A stretch of DNA of 28,588 nucleotides, from positions 1 through 28,588 of the IMG/VR virus record IMGVR_UViG_3300033064_001951; one strand, given 5' to 3'. Every line of letters begins with the position of its first letter. The stretch's first letter is position 1. The position numbers and the translations under genes are program-made. This document shows, piece after piece, positions 12,311 through 20,849 of the stretch. Under the pieces are notes generated by a model, which searched no databases, was not told the origin of the DNA, and saw nothing but the letters and a program-made list of their open reading frames with translations. Origin of the DNA: a virus.

Positions 12311-13561
12311 ATGGAAGCGCAACCTACACCTGACCTCGAAATCGCGGAGCTGCACACACAGAGACTCCCGTTGTCCGAAGTAACCGCTCACCCGCAAAAC
12401 CCCAGATCACACAGCGATAGACAGATCAAGGAACTACAGGCAAGCCTGACCGAGCATGGCTACGCCGCGGGCTCTATGACTGTGCAGCGCTCAACCATGC
12501 GGCTGGTCAAAGGACACGGCGTCTACGAGGCACTCTGCGGCATAGGCTGTGTCGAGGCAGACTTCGTGGTCATGGATATGAGCGACGACGAGGCTCTGTT
12601 GTTCCTTGCCAGGGATAACCGTATGAGCGACTTATCCTCATTCGATGTGCCTAAGCTGAAAGCGATTACGGTGGAATTGAAGAAGATTAACGTGCCATTG
12701 GAGCGCATCGGATTCAATGCGGGCGAACTCAAGTCGCTGGAATCCGACTGGGCAAAGAGCGAAGCTGATAACAGGGTGGTAGTTGAAGACGACCCGCCAG
12801 AGGTAGCTGAAGGCGAACCTATCACGCAGACTGGCGACCTGTGGCACTTGGGCAAGCATCGTGTGCTGTGTGCGGATTCGACCTGCGCTGAGGACGTCGA
12901 GCGGGTTATGGGTGGAGAGAAGGCTGATATGGTGTTTACTGACCCGCCTTATGGCATGGGAAAAGATTTCGAGAACGATGATATTTCCGATCCGCGAGAG
13001 TTCCATTCTGCATGGATGGCCAGTTGTCCATCATCTGCGGGATATTTAATATGGTATGATCCAAAGAATCTATCTGATGTTATAGTTCCCGCCGAGAAGC
13101 AATGGGGACACATGATTGACTATCTGCATTTATACAAGCCGAACGATGTGGCCTTTCCCCGACAATCATGGATTCGGATTTCCGAATCCATGATTGTGTT
13201 TGGAGTACCTGAATACATTGAGGTCAAGCCATATGCTCATGACACCTACGTCTGGAATCACGAAGGCAAGGACAAGAGCTTCTACCATCCAACAGTAAAG
13301 CCTATGACGGTTGTGTGTGATGTAATGAGCCGATTCGCGGCAGATTTGCTCTTCGACCCCTTCCTCGGCTCAGGCACGACGCTCATAGCCGCTGACCAGC
13401 TTGACAGGGTATGCTATGGAGTTGAGATAGCACCGAAGTACTGCGACGTGATAGCGAAGCGATACATCAAGCACAGGGAGTCATCCGACGATGTGTGGCT
13501 TGAGCGGGGAACTGACAGGATAACATGGGAGCAGATAAGCAGGAAGGTCAAAGTGATTTGA
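12311..13561 (+). CDS. ParB-domain / DNA N6-N4 methyltransferase fusion (416 aa)
   Basis: Residues ~18-110 form a ParB/sulfiredoxin-like domain (AHPQNPRSH at 26-34, GHGVYEAL at 69-75). The methyltransferase domain follows: catalytic DPPY at 211-214 comes before the SAM motif FDPFLGSGTT at 348-357, the order of beta-class N6-adenine or N4-cytosine enzymes, with HPTVKP at 326-331. It should methylate phage DNA against host restriction, or serve as an orphan regulator. GAGGTG at 12302-12307 favours ATG 12311 over GTG 12305. A 36-base perfect palindrome lies inside the coding sequence (residues ~284-296). Confidence 0.9.
   Translation: MEAQPTPDLEIAELHTQRLPLSEVTAHPQNPRSHSDRQIKELQASLTEHGYAAGSMTVQRSTMRLVKGHGVYEALCGIGCVEADFVVMDMSDDEALLFLARDNRMSDLSSFDVPKLKAITVELKKINVPLERIGFNAGELKSLESDWAKSEADNRVVVEDDPPEVAEGEPITQTGDLWHLGKHRVLCADSTCAEDVERVMGGEKADMVFTDPPYGMGKDFENDDISDPREFHSAWMASCPSSAGYLIWYDPKNLSDVIVPAEKQWGHMIDYLHLYKPNDVAFPRQSWIRISESMIVFGVPEYIEVKPYAHDTYVWNHEGKDKSFYHPTVKPMTVVCDVMSRFAADLLFDPFLGSGTTLIAADQLDRVCYGVEIAPKYCDVIAKRYIKHRESSDDVWLERGTDRITWEQISRKVKVI
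13162..13197 (+). repeat. Perfect 17-bp inverted repeat within the methyltransferase gene
   Basis: ACAATCATGGATTCGGA (13162-13178) is followed after TT by its exact reverse complement (13181-13197). As RNA this is a 16-bp stem with a 4-base loop. It codes for SWIRISESMIV, which fits the family, so the palindrome is embedded in a functional frame. Confidence 0.95.
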
Positions 13562-13562
13562 C

Positions 13563-13790
13563 ATGAGATTAGACGGCACATATTCAGTCCGGTTTATGGG
13601 AGTACGGTTGATGACCGTATCAATCACCACAGGTGCTATCAGAAGCGAGAACGGTCGTGCTTTGGTCGATGTTGATTACGCATATAAGGTCATCAAAGGG
13701 CGGACGCTGATCTATCGGTTGATGTCCATGTTTGCTACCACATTGGATATAGAGCTACCTGTGACGAAATGGATGAGCGATATGACGTGA
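13563..13790 (+). CDS. Hypothetical protein (75 aa)
   Basis: ATG 13563 lies one base after the methyltransferase stop. The sequence alternates basic and hydrophobic residues (MRLDGTYSVRFMGVRLMTVSIT), suggesting a small beta-sheet protein. No clear Shine-Dalgarno; translation is probably coupled. No family recognised. Confidence 0.5.
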   Translation: MRLDGTYSVRFMGVRLMTVSITTGAIRSENGRALVDVDYAYKVIKGRTLIYRLMSMFATTLDIELPVTKWMSDMT

Positions 13791-13808
13791 GAAACGGGAG
13801 AGGATAAT

Positions 13809-14093
13809 ATGAACTCAACGGTTTTATTGCTAACAGGGCTGGGTTGCGATCTAAAGGCGTTGGCTATTGCCAAAGCCGAAAAGCTGATGCTCAGTATTTG
13901 CGCCTGCACAGGGTTGTCATTAGATGAGGTGAAGCGGAAAACCAAAGGCCAGCATCTGGATACAATCCTCAAGGTGGCGGCCCGAACTGGTCGATGTATG
14001 GATTATCAAAACGCAGCGAGAATCGACGCAGTAGTGGCTGGATTGGCGCACGATACTGGACGTAGAGTTAGCGAGATAAAGGCGTTGGTCTAA
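13809..14093 (+). CDS. Hypothetical helical protein (94 aa)
   Basis: ACGGGAGAGGA lies upstream of ATG 13809. Helical, with a possible DNA-binding-like C-terminal stretch (AGLAHDTGRRVSEIKALV). No recognised family. The stop overlaps a possible next start at 14093. Confidence 0.55.
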   Translation: MNSTVLLLTGLGCDLKALAIAKAEKLMLSICACTGLSLDEVKRKTKGQHLDTILKVAARTGRCMDYQNAARIDAVVAGLAHDTGRRVSEIKALV

Positions 14094-14407
14094 TGTGGCA
14101 ACTCGGAGAGGTCAGATATTACGAACCGCTGGCTGGTGGGTGTTGCTTCTGCGATGGGAAGACGTGTAAGTTTGATTTGAGAAGTGAGACAAAATGCCAA
14201 AATTTGAGAAAGCCATACACCTTGACGCCTTCAAGCTCTACACGGAATATGGAGCGGTCACTAAAGAGTTTTTGGCACAATTTGGCACTAAATTTGGCAA
14301 ATCTGCCAGAACTGCCAAAAGGTGGGCGGAAGAACTCGACTGGAAGGAAAGAGCGAAGAAACCGGTTGAAGAAGCTATCCAGGAACTCGAAGCAGAAGAG
14401 AAGCTGA
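14093..14407 (+). CDS. Possible small gene overlapping the small terminase
   Basis: ATG 14093 overlaps the previous stop (TAATG). The first ~35 codons contain a cysteine cluster (GGCCFCDGKTCKFD) typical of small phage metal-binding proteins. From 14194 onward the frame runs inside the small-terminase gene and looks like a shadow (Arg/Lys/Ser-rich). It is either an overlapping gene or one whose original end was lost when the terminase start was joined on. Confidence 0.3.
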   Translation: MWQLGEVRYYEPLAGGCCFCDGKTCKFDLRSETKCQNLRKPYTLTPSSSTRNMERSLKSFWHNLALNLANLPELPKGGRKNSTGRKERRNRLKKLSRNSKQKRS

Positions 14408-14742
14408 ACGCACAGGAATTGATCTCCGGCTTTCTGGACTTATGTCGAACTAGAGTCGAGAGTATAGGTAAAAAAACAACCTATATCGACGCTGTATTTT
14501 CCACAGCTTTCGACAGGATACCCAGCAAGGAAAACCCGGAGCCAGAGAATTCTATAGTTGTCGAATCGATAGAAGACATGGAACGACTCGGAAACATGCA
14601 AGTAAAGATGGTAAATGCGGAGATACAACTGGCGAAACTGGCGTTGCTCCTGGTGGGTGAGCCTGATAGCCATGCGGAACACAGCGGATCGGTAAATATC
14701 ACACAGGCGATTATGGATGGAAGCTATTACAAAGAAAGCTAG
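14194..14742 (+). CDS. Terminase small subunit (182 aa)
   Basis: Position directly before the large terminase, length and an N-terminal helix-turn-helix (residues ~17-45, YTEYGAVTKEFLAQFG...SARTAKRWAEELDW) support this call. Small terminases bind phage DNA at the packaging site and recruit the large subunit. A charged helical middle (KKPVEEAIQELEAEEKLNAQ) probably drives oligomerisation. Weak Shine-Dalgarno at ATG 14194; it overlaps the large subunit by 26 bases. Confidence 0.75.
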   Translation: MPKFEKAIHLDAFKLYTEYGAVTKEFLAQFGTKFGKSARTAKRWAEELDWKERAKKPVEEAIQELEAEEKLNAQELISGFLDLCRTRVESIGKKTTYIDAVFSTAFDRIPSKENPEPENSIVVESIEDMERLGNMQVKMVNAEIQLAKLALLLVGEPDSHAEHSGSVNITQAIMDGSYYKES

Positions 14743-16129
14743 GATCATCGAGTTTTTAGAACGAGAATACTTTGTCCCTGACAGCAGGCAGCTCATAAAC
14801 TTCGCCGAGTGGGAATGGCAACGGATTATCTTGACTGAATTATTTCAGACTATGAATGGTGATAAGCGCATGTATACAGGTGCAGTAATATCCACGCCAA
14901 GACAGCAGGGGAAATCATTGATCCTACAGTGCATCGGCCTGTATATGCTGGTTTGCTGCGGGTATGGACTCAACATCTATTCTATAGCGTGTGATAAGGA
15001 TCAGGCATCGCTGGTTCCAGAGCGTGTGAAAAAAGCTATCGCCTTAAATCCCAATCTGTCAGACAATATCAAGATCACTCGTGACGTGATGAAAAATCCT
15101 GCCAACGGAAATACATGGACTATATTGACATCAGATAAAGCGTCCGCCCCTGGTATCACCGCCGATGTCCTGCTATGGGATGAATTGGCTATGCTCCCCG
15201 AACATTCTTGGAACCTGGTTTATTTGCTACTCCCTTCACAGTCTGCCAGATCCCAACCATTAATGATAATAGCTTCCACTGTAGGCGAATCGGAAGAAGG
15301 CCCGCTCAATGACTTCATGAAGATCGGCAGAGACGAAGACAAGCAGCATACCTACCTTTACGAAACTACCGAACTCAAATCGCCGCTTACCAATATGGAC
15401 CAAATCGAACGCGATAGGGAATTGATGCCTGCCCCTGTTTTTGCGCGACATTATGAGAACATGATAATAAGAGGTGCGTCGTTTATTTCAGATGAAGATA
15501 TAGCGTCTATTATCCGTCCAGTATCGGAACAGGTCAAAGGAGATGACGATAATTATATAGGCTGCGACTGGGGCCTAACCAAAGATAAATGTGCTATTGT
15601 GCGGATAAAGAAGGAATTGGAAAATAGGTACTCGTGGTCAAAATCTACTGTTTTTGTTGGTTCAAAAAACGAACCTGTGGATCTAAACGAGGCATCTGGT
15701 GTTGTTGAGGAATTCTATCAACCAGGTTATACTATGCAAGTATTGTTCGATAAATGGCAGGCAGTTGCTACTATTCAGCGATTGCAGGGAAAATGGGGAG
15801 ATAGCGTAGTAGATGGGTATGATTTTACCAACTCCAGCCGGAAAAAACTATTTAAGAATATTTTCACTATTATACGTGATCGTGAATTAGTTATTTATAG
15901 CGATATCTTACAAGATTGTTGGAAGGAAAGCTGCACTACGTGTAATCAGAATATGTTCTGTTCAGAACGGAATGAGCATGATTTTTTGCGAGAACTGCAG
16001 GGTCTTCAGTGCGATAGCGATTATAATATTACTCATGGAAGGCGCGGTGATGACATTGTTATGGGGGCAGCATTAGCATTATTGTCAGCGGCGCAGGATC
16101 ACGATCATCATATACAGGTGTTTGGCTAA
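14717..16129 (+). CDS. Terminase large subunit (470 aa)
   Basis: ATPase domain: Walker A STPRQQGKS at residues 59-67 and Walker B VLLWDE at 151-156. Nuclease domain: first metal-binding aspartate in IGCDWGLTKD (D284) and a C-terminal HGRRGDDIVMGAAL motif (D445-D446). This motor packages DNA into the prohead and cuts the concatemer. Length fits the Terminase_1/HK97-like group. ATG 14717 overlaps the small subunit; the stop overlaps the portal start. Confidence 0.93.
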   Translation: MEAITKKARIIEFLEREYFVPDSRQLINFAEWEWQRIILTELFQTMNGDKRMYTGAVISTPRQQGKSLILQCIGLYMLVCCGYGLNIYSIACDKDQASLVPERVKKAIALNPNLSDNIKITRDVMKNPANGNTWTILTSDKASAPGITADVLLWDELAMLPEHSWNLVYLLLPSQSARSQPLMIIASTVGESEEGPLNDFMKIGRDEDKQHTYLYETTELKSPLTNMDQIERDRELMPAPVFARHYENMIIRGASFISDEDIASIIRPVSEQVKGDDDNYIGCDWGLTKDKCAIVRIKKELENRYSWSKSTVFVGSKNEPVDLNEASGVVEEFYQPGYTMQVLFDKWQAVATIQRLQGKWGDSVVDGYDFTNSSRKKLFKNIFTIIRDRELVIYSDILQDCWKESCTTCNQNMFCSERNEHDFLRELQGLQCDSDYNITHGRRGDDIVMGAALALLSAAQDHDHHIQVFG

Positions 16130-17544
16130 TGAACGAAGGCATACTCAATAAACTCGGTCATGTATTATGGAAGAAAGAGACAGTCGGTTGGGAAGGACTA
16201 GACCCACGAATATGGGGTGGTGGCGCAAGTAGAGATGGCGAAGTGGGATACAAGGACTTTGCCGGGCTCAAGGGGTTGTATTATGGGACAGCATTCACTT
16301 GCATCAATTATAATGCTTCCAATATCGCCAGCATTCCGTTGAAGTTCTACGTGATGAAGCAATCAGAAGGTCAACAATTATCTATCAAGACGACCGAGAT
16401 ACCACGGAAGCGGAAGGAATATTTATTAGGCCGGGCAGATGTCCAGCGATGGATGCAGCGCAAGAAAGCCGTTGAGATCGAGGAAGTTCCCGAACATCCT
16501 GCACTTAATCTCTTAGCTGATGTGAATGCACGGGCTACTCAGCACAACCTCATCGAGAAAACCGGGCAATGGCTGGAGGCTACTGGCGATTGTTTTTGGC
16601 AGTTGGTATATGGCAATGTTGGGGGTAAGAAGCTGCCTACTGCTATATGGTTCTTGAATGCCGAGAAGATAGAGCCTGAATTTAACGACGATGGGAGCGT
16701 GAAGGAATACAAATACGGGAAGGGCAAAGACGAGAAGATAATACCTGCTGAAGAGGTGATACATTTCCTTTATCCAACATGGTTAGATGAGTTCTGGGGT
16801 TGTCCGCCGATATTCGGAGCGTCAATAGCGGCCAGAATCGAGAAGAAGATACAGGTCTACACCCATAATACTTTTGACAATATGGGCGTCCCATTGGCTG
16901 CGCTCATAAGCGAAGGCCAGCTACGCGAGGAGGATGCTAAGAAGATCATGGATCAGATAGCTAACTTATCAAAAGGTTATCGCAAGGCTAATAAGCTAAT
17001 CGCACTGGGCAACCTGGGCAAAGGGGCAAAGATAGAGAAGTTGGGGTTTAATCCTGACGAGATGGGCTTTATAGGTGGTGCTGAAAAAGCGAGAGAATGG
17101 ATCGCCAATGTCTACGGCTGGTCTATTTCCATGCTGACAGATGCAGGGTCTAATAGGGCTACTTCCAGAACTGGCGATACTCGATACTGGCGGAACACTA
17201 TGACTCCGAAGCTTAAGCGGATAGATGAAGAGTTGACTGAGAGCCTGGCCAGCAAGTATGATGATAATGGATTCTTTGCATTTGATGACGCAGTGCCTGA
17301 AGATACTGCTCAAAAGATAGCCGAGCGGACGGCTAATCTCGGTAGTGGCTTTGCTACTATAAACGATGAACGAACGGATGATAAAAGAGAGCCTGTCGAT
17401 GGTGGGGATGAACTACTTGTACCATCCAATATGATTCCATTGGCTAAATTACTCGCTGGCGATACCGATATAGACGTAGAAGATATGGCGTTGATGATAA
17501 ACGCTGCGCGTGATCGTGCGATGGAACTGCGGAGGGCAGAATGA
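16129..17544 (+). CDS. Portal protein, HK97 type (471 aa)
   Basis: It follows the large terminase directly and has the layout of Phage_portal proteins: an N-terminal AFTCINYNASNIASIPLKFY helix, HPALNLL near residue 125, TGDCFWQLVYGN, EEVIHFLYP and a late GWSISMLTDAG...TRYWRNTM segment. Twelve copies form the DNA channel at one capsid vertex. The C-terminal ~80 residues are acidic and variable. The start overlaps the terminase stop. Confidence 0.9.
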   Translation: MNEGILNKLGHVLWKKETVGWEGLDPRIWGGGASRDGEVGYKDFAGLKGLYYGTAFTCINYNASNIASIPLKFYVMKQSEGQQLSIKTTEIPRKRKEYLLGRADVQRWMQRKKAVEIEEVPEHPALNLLADVNARATQHNLIEKTGQWLEATGDCFWQLVYGNVGGKKLPTAIWFLNAEKIEPEFNDDGSVKEYKYGKGKDEKIIPAEEVIHFLYPTWLDEFWGCPPIFGASIAARIEKKIQVYTHNTFDNMGVPLAALISEGQLREEDAKKIMDQIANLSKGYRKANKLIALGNLGKGAKIEKLGFNPDEMGFIGGAEKAREWIANVYGWSISMLTDAGSNRATSRTGDTRYWRNTMTPKLKRIDEELTESLASKYDDNGFFAFDDAVPEDTAQKIAERTANLGSGFATINDERTDDKREPVDGGDELLVPSNMIPLAKLLAGDTDIDVEDMALMINAARDRAMELRRAE

Positions 17545-17777
17545 TGGTTGGCACGAGAATACCACTCAGATATGAAGTCATAGGTGATGCCGTGATGGTA
17601 TACGATTACAGGGTCAATATGTATGGCGTAGGTGCTACAGGCTCAGAAGCGTTGGGTAATTATCTCGCAGCGGTTGGTGAATACTACGAAGAGCTACAGG
17701 AGTGCGAGGGTAGCTTAGGTGAGCATCTAAAGCAACACTTGACGTATTTGCGTCAGCGATCAGGGAGGGCAGAATGA
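17544..17777 (+). CDS. Small acidic protein, HicB-like pattern (77 aa)
   Basis: GGAGGG at 17531-17536 precedes ATG 17541 and 17544. The layout GVGATGSEALGNYLAAVGEYYEELQE resembles the alpha-beta HicB-like/DUF1902-type fold (GxGxTxxEAlxxyl), common in small phage proteins and antitoxins. There is no HicA toxin partner beside it, so a toxin-antitoxin role is not supported. Confidence 0.5.
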   Translation: MVGTRIPLRYEVIGDAVMVYDYRVNMYGVGATGSEALGNYLAAVGEYYEELQECEGSLGEHLKQHLTYLRQRSGRAE

Positions 17778-18046
17778 TTGTAACGGTCAATTTTAGCGTG
17801 ATGTGGGTGCTCGTAGGGCTTGCGGTTGGTGTTCTGTTATATATTCTGACTACCGTGGGTATATCAGATAGATCAACACAAGCGCAGTGGATATGGGGTA
17901 TATTCTGGGCAGGTAGCTTGATTTTAGTGGTCGTGATATTGGGCATGAACGTAAAGGATAGTCCAGAGATATGGGGTGCAATTCTGAGCATCCCTGCAAT
18001 TTGGCTCATGGCTCATGTATCGGGTTGCATTGTTATGGCTGAATGA
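17774..18046 (+). CDS. Three-helix membrane protein (90 aa)
   Basis: GGGAGGGC precedes ATG 17774, which overlaps the previous stop. Three hydrophobic segments (about residues 8-28, 40-60 and 68-88) fill most of the protein. Size and topology would suit a holin or a superinfection-exclusion protein, but no family is recognised. It sits among small genes between the portal and Mu F-like genes. Confidence 0.55.
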   Translation: MIVTVNFSVMWVLVGLAVGVLLYILTTVGISDRSTQAQWIWGIFWAGSLILVVVILGMNVKDSPEIWGAILSIPAIWLMAHVSGCIVMAE

Positions 18047-18055
18047 GAGGGCAAA

Positions 18056-18382
18056 ATGAAGCGCATAATCTGGCTATGGAAGCACCGGCACAGCTGGGAG
18101 CAACTCAAGTATTTGTATGAGATACGTTGCAGCTTGAAGGTTATACTCAGAGAATCATATCTTGAAGAATCCAATGATATTCTTGAGCATATCCGCGAGT
18201 TCGACCAGGTTCCGCTTGCAAGGCCGTGGAAAGTAACGCCGCCAATACTAATGCGTGGGACAGAACTGCCCGCGCGCAAAGAGGGCGAGAGTAATCCGTT
18301 TTTGGAGCGACTGGACCCAGCTAAGTGCAAGGAGAGAGTGCCGCTATTGAATGGCGTACCACCACGACCGAGGCGTAACTAG
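18056..18382 (+). CDS. Hypothetical basic protein (108 aa)
   Basis: GAGGGC upstream of ATG 18056. Basic and helical at the N-terminus (RIIWLWKHRHSWEQLKYLYE); the C-terminus is proline/arginine-rich (GVPPRPRRN). No family recognised. Confidence 0.5.
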   Translation: MKRIIWLWKHRHSWEQLKYLYEIRCSLKVILRESYLEESNDILEHIREFDQVPLARPWKVTPPILMRGTELPARKEGESNPFLERLDPAKCKERVPLLNGVPPRPRRN

Positions 18383-18392
18383 GGGGCAAAAG

Positions 18393-19010
18393 ATGCCGGA
18401 AGAATTCATTATAACTAACGATGTGTTTATGAAGGTATTGCATGAGAACTTCTATCTTAGAAGCCAGGTTGCCGAACTCACTGAGCGGCTAACTGTGTTG
18501 GAGGCGGATGACGAGCCGATTATCCCGACGACTGATGACTGCGGTGAGCAAAAATGGACATACGAACAGACTGTAACAGGTCGCCGGTGGAGAATATATG
18601 AGGATAATTCAGTCGAGGAATATATAGGAGAAGTGAAGACGGAACAATATGCAAAAGATATTGTTGGCAATCATAACCAGCTCATTGTCTGCGAAGCTTC
18701 CGACGAAGAGCCATACGATATAGCCTCTGAGCGGTGGAATACCCATCCAAAATCTGGGAATGGTGTTTACGGAATAGATTGCGCAGATCTCAGACTTGTT
18801 GATAAGTTGGATGCCACAGATGAACAGATGAGGCTCATGGCCGCCGCTCCTGAGTTGGCGGACAGGGTAAGAAAACTCATGCGGGGCATTGACCACCGTA
18901 AACATCCAGGGGAATCTATATATCCCGATGGGTACATTCTGATGCTTGAACTTCTCGACAAACTAAACATTAAGCGGATCGGACAGGACGATGATACAGG
19001 CGTGAAATAG
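18393..19010 (+). CDS. Hypothetical phage protein with MAAAPEL motif (205 aa)
   Basis: TAGGGGGC places the start at ATG 18393; the in-frame ATG 18351 would overlap the previous gene. The N-terminal helix (SQVAELTERLTVLEADD) is coiled-coil-like, and the C-terminal half has DEQMRLMAAAPELADRVRKL, the widespread phage 'aAPELl' helix. The gene at 7950 has the related DEQMILASKAPEML. Function unknown. Confidence 0.65.
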   Translation: MPEEFIITNDVFMKVLHENFYLRSQVAELTERLTVLEADDEPIIPTTDDCGEQKWTYEQTVTGRRWRIYEDNSVEEYIGEVKTEQYAKDIVGNHNQLIVCEASDEEPYDIASERWNTHPKSGNGVYGIDCADLRLVDKLDATDEQMRLMAAAPELADRVRKLMRGIDHRKHPGESIYPDGYILMLELLDKLNIKRIGQDDDTGVK

Positions 19011-19041
19011 CTGATATAAACGCCATAACAATGAGTATGTG

Positions 19042-19920
19042 ATGACAGCTAACCTACATACCGCAATAATTCGCGCAGTAGCCGAAGACCTCGACCTGGA
19101 AGAACAGGATCGCGAGGCTAAGTGGCACGAGTTCGTGAAGCGCACGGAGCCGCAAGAAGAGAAGTTCAAGCCGGTACTCAGAACAGCGTTCACGAAGCAG
19201 GAGAAGAGCGTGTTGGCGAAGCTGAGGAAGACGGCTGTGCCGAAGCTCCCAGAAAGCAAGTCATGGTTCTCGTTTACTTTCAAGGCTGGCAGCGAAGAAG
19301 CTGAGGCGGCGTCTGAGGCTTACGTTGACGCAATATACACAGCATCAGCATGGCAGACGGTATTTGAGGCAGCGGCGTTGCCATTCGTGACAGAAGCGTA
19401 TAGAATAGCAGGGTCAGCGGCATATACAGAGATAGGCTTTTCAGGAGCGTTTAACGTGACGAATCCCAGGGCGAGCCAGTACCTCCAGGATAAGGTGTTC
19501 AAGTTTGCAGAAGATGTGAACGATGAAACACGCGAGAAAATACGCCGGGCGCTGGTGAAGGGCTTAGATGCTGGCGAGGGCATCCCTGATATATCGAAGC
19601 GCATTGCTGACGTGTTCGACATCAATAGAGGGTCCAGGACGGACATGATAGCCCGGACTGAGATCGTGGGAGCATCCAACAACGGCACACATGCTGGATA
19701 CGTTGAGTCAGGAATAGTCGTGACGGAGATATGGATTGACAGCCGTGATGCGCGCGTGAGAACGTCACCGCACAACCATGCTCTTGATGGGGAAGAGGTC
19801 AAGCTGGGTCAGCGGTTCAGTAACGGACTTTTGCACCCACATGATCCTGGTGGAGCGGCGGGGAACGTGATAAACTGTAGATGCAATACGAGGGCAGGAA
19901 AGCTCAAGGAGGCGGCGTGA
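19042..19920 (+). CDS. Mu F-like minor head protein (SPP1 gp7 family, 292 aa)
   Basis: The C-terminal ~130 residues carry the Phage_Mu_F signature: ARTEIVGASNNGTHAGYVES, then D-x-RVRTSPHNHALDG and the final INCRCNTRAG. These proteins associate with the portal and prohead interior in small copy number. The N-terminal half is helical, and the position after the portal fits. GTG 19039 is an alternative start. No strong Shine-Dalgarno. Confidence 0.85.
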   Translation: MTANLHTAIIRAVAEDLDLEEQDREAKWHEFVKRTEPQEEKFKPVLRTAFTKQEKSVLAKLRKTAVPKLPESKSWFSFTFKAGSEEAEAASEAYVDAIYTASAWQTVFEAAALPFVTEAYRIAGSAAYTEIGFSGAFNVTNPRASQYLQDKVFKFAEDVNDETREKIRRALVKGLDAGEGIPDISKRIADVFDINRGSRTDMIARTEIVGASNNGTHAGYVESGIVVTEIWIDSRDARVRTSPHNHALDGEEVKLGQRFSNGLLHPHDPGGAAGNVINCRCNTRAGKLKEAA

Positions 19921-19921
19921 T

Positions 19922-20092
19922 ATGGCACAGGGATTTATTACAATTACATCGGAAGATTGGACAAGGATGCACCCACTTCCATGCAGCAACCCGCCAAACA
20001 GGGATTGTAAATGCGAAGGATGTGTCGTGGAGTGGATGTATCTGAAAGATAGAAAACGTAAACAGGCGAGTCTGGCAGTGGAGGGCAAATGA
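19922..20092 (+). CDS. Small cysteine-containing protein (56 aa)
   Basis: ATG 19922 lies one base after the Mu F-like stop, with AAGGAGGCG upstream; TGA 20090-20092 overlaps the next start at 20089. Cysteines C21, C29, C31 and C34 form a compact cluster (CSNPPNRDCKCEGC), probably a zinc knuckle, followed by a basic tail. No family recognised. Confidence 0.6.
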   Translation: MAQGFITITSEDWTRMHPLPCSNPPNRDCKCEGCVVEWMYLKDRKRKQASLAVEGK

Positions 20093-20373
20093 AACGAGCG
20101 ATATTAGAATTACCTGCAACGTTTTTGCATTTTGCATTTATTGAGCATACTGACTATCACGTCAAGATCGAGCATGGCCTTCCTGATGATGCTAAATTTT
20201 GTGGCTGTCATTATGATCATAAACGCCATGTATTTCAATGTATTTACGAGAGTGAAGCATTTGCTGATATATCTGAAGGAGATAAAATGCCAATCCTTGA
20301 TGATGTAGTCGCTACGTTTGTGGCTTGCCGAATGGCGGAAACGGAAGAATCGATACCACAATATGAACCATAG
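20089..20373 (+). CDS. Hypothetical protein (94 aa)
   Basis: GGAGGGC upstream of ATG 20089; it overlaps the previous stop. Beta-rich N-terminal half with a HVKIEHGLPDDAKFCGCHYD segment and an acidic C-terminus. No family recognised. Confidence 0.55.
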   Translation: MKRAILELPATFLHFAFIEHTDYHVKIEHGLPDDAKFCGCHYDHKRHVFQCIYESEAFADISEGDKMPILDDVVATFVACRMAETEESIPQYEP

Positions 20374-20384
20374 GAGATTTTGTA

Positions 20385-20402
20385 TAGCATAGCATAGGCA
20401 AT
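20385..20402 (+). repeat. 18-base direct repeat, left copy
   Basis: TAGCATAGCATAGGCAAT. The right copy at 20735-20752 differs at one base. The pair brackets the gene at 20413-20718. Confidence 0.85.
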
Positions 20403-20412
20403 GGAGGGCATT

Positions 20413-20718
20413 GTGAAAAAGATTCAGAAAAAAGTGTGTCAGATACCAGTAGTAATATGGGAGAATATCGTTGATTTGTCCGTCGAGAATAACATCCCAA
20501 TAACAGTTACAACTAAAGCAGGGCAAACGTATACAGGAATAGTACAGAAGCCATTTGAATTGTGTCATGTTGGTGGTAGCGGCGGCATGGGCTTATTCTT
20601 GAGCAAAAAAGGCAACGAGAGCGAGTCTCACGCGTGTATACCGTATGGGTCTATTGATTCTATTTCATTTGAGACACCATCAGGGATGCTTGACGATCTG
20701 ATAGATAATTTGAACTAA
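20413..20718 (+). CDS. Hypothetical beta-rich protein (101 aa)
   Basis: GGAGGG at 20403-20408 favours GTG 20413 over the in-frame ATG 20401, which lies in the direct repeat. The product has a PITVTTKAGQTYTGIVQKPF segment and IPYGSIDSISFETP, reminiscent of Sm-like/LSm beta folds in general shape only. No assigned family. The gene is flanked by 18-base direct repeats and followed by a strong terminator, so it looks like an inserted cassette. Confidence 0.55.
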   Translation: MKKIQKKVCQIPVVIWENIVDLSVENNIPITVTTKAGQTYTGIVQKPFELCHVGGSGGMGLFLSKKGNESESHACIPYGSIDSISFETPSGMLDDLIDNLN

Positions 20719-20734
20719 ACAGAGGTGACTTAGT

Positions 20735-20752
20735 TAGCATAGCATAGACAAT
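20735..20752 (+). repeat. 18-base direct repeat, right copy
   Basis: TAGCATAGCATAGACAAT, 17 of 18 bases identical to 20385-20402. Confidence 0.85.
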
Positions 20753-20762
20753 CAAACAGAAT

Positions 20763-20815
20763 AGAAAAAGCCCCCGTCTGCAAGGTAATTTTGTCCCTTG
20801 ACGGGGGCTTTTTCT
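20763..20815. terminator. Bidirectional intrinsic terminator
   Basis: A 16-bp perfect stem: AGAAAAAGCCCCCGTC (20763-20778) pairs with GACGGGGGCTTTTTCT (20800-20815), loop 21 bases. The G+C-rich core is flanked by A5 on the left and T5 on the right, so it can act in both directions. It divides the late genes between the Mu F-like region and the protease/capsid pair. Confidence 0.9.
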
Positions 20816-20849
20816 TGTCTTGTAGACGGGGATCTCACGAGGTGATGAT

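Noticed and set aside
17544-17777. HicAB-type toxin-antitoxin pair
   Set aside because: Only a HicB-like pattern is visible, with no HicA-like toxin next to it.
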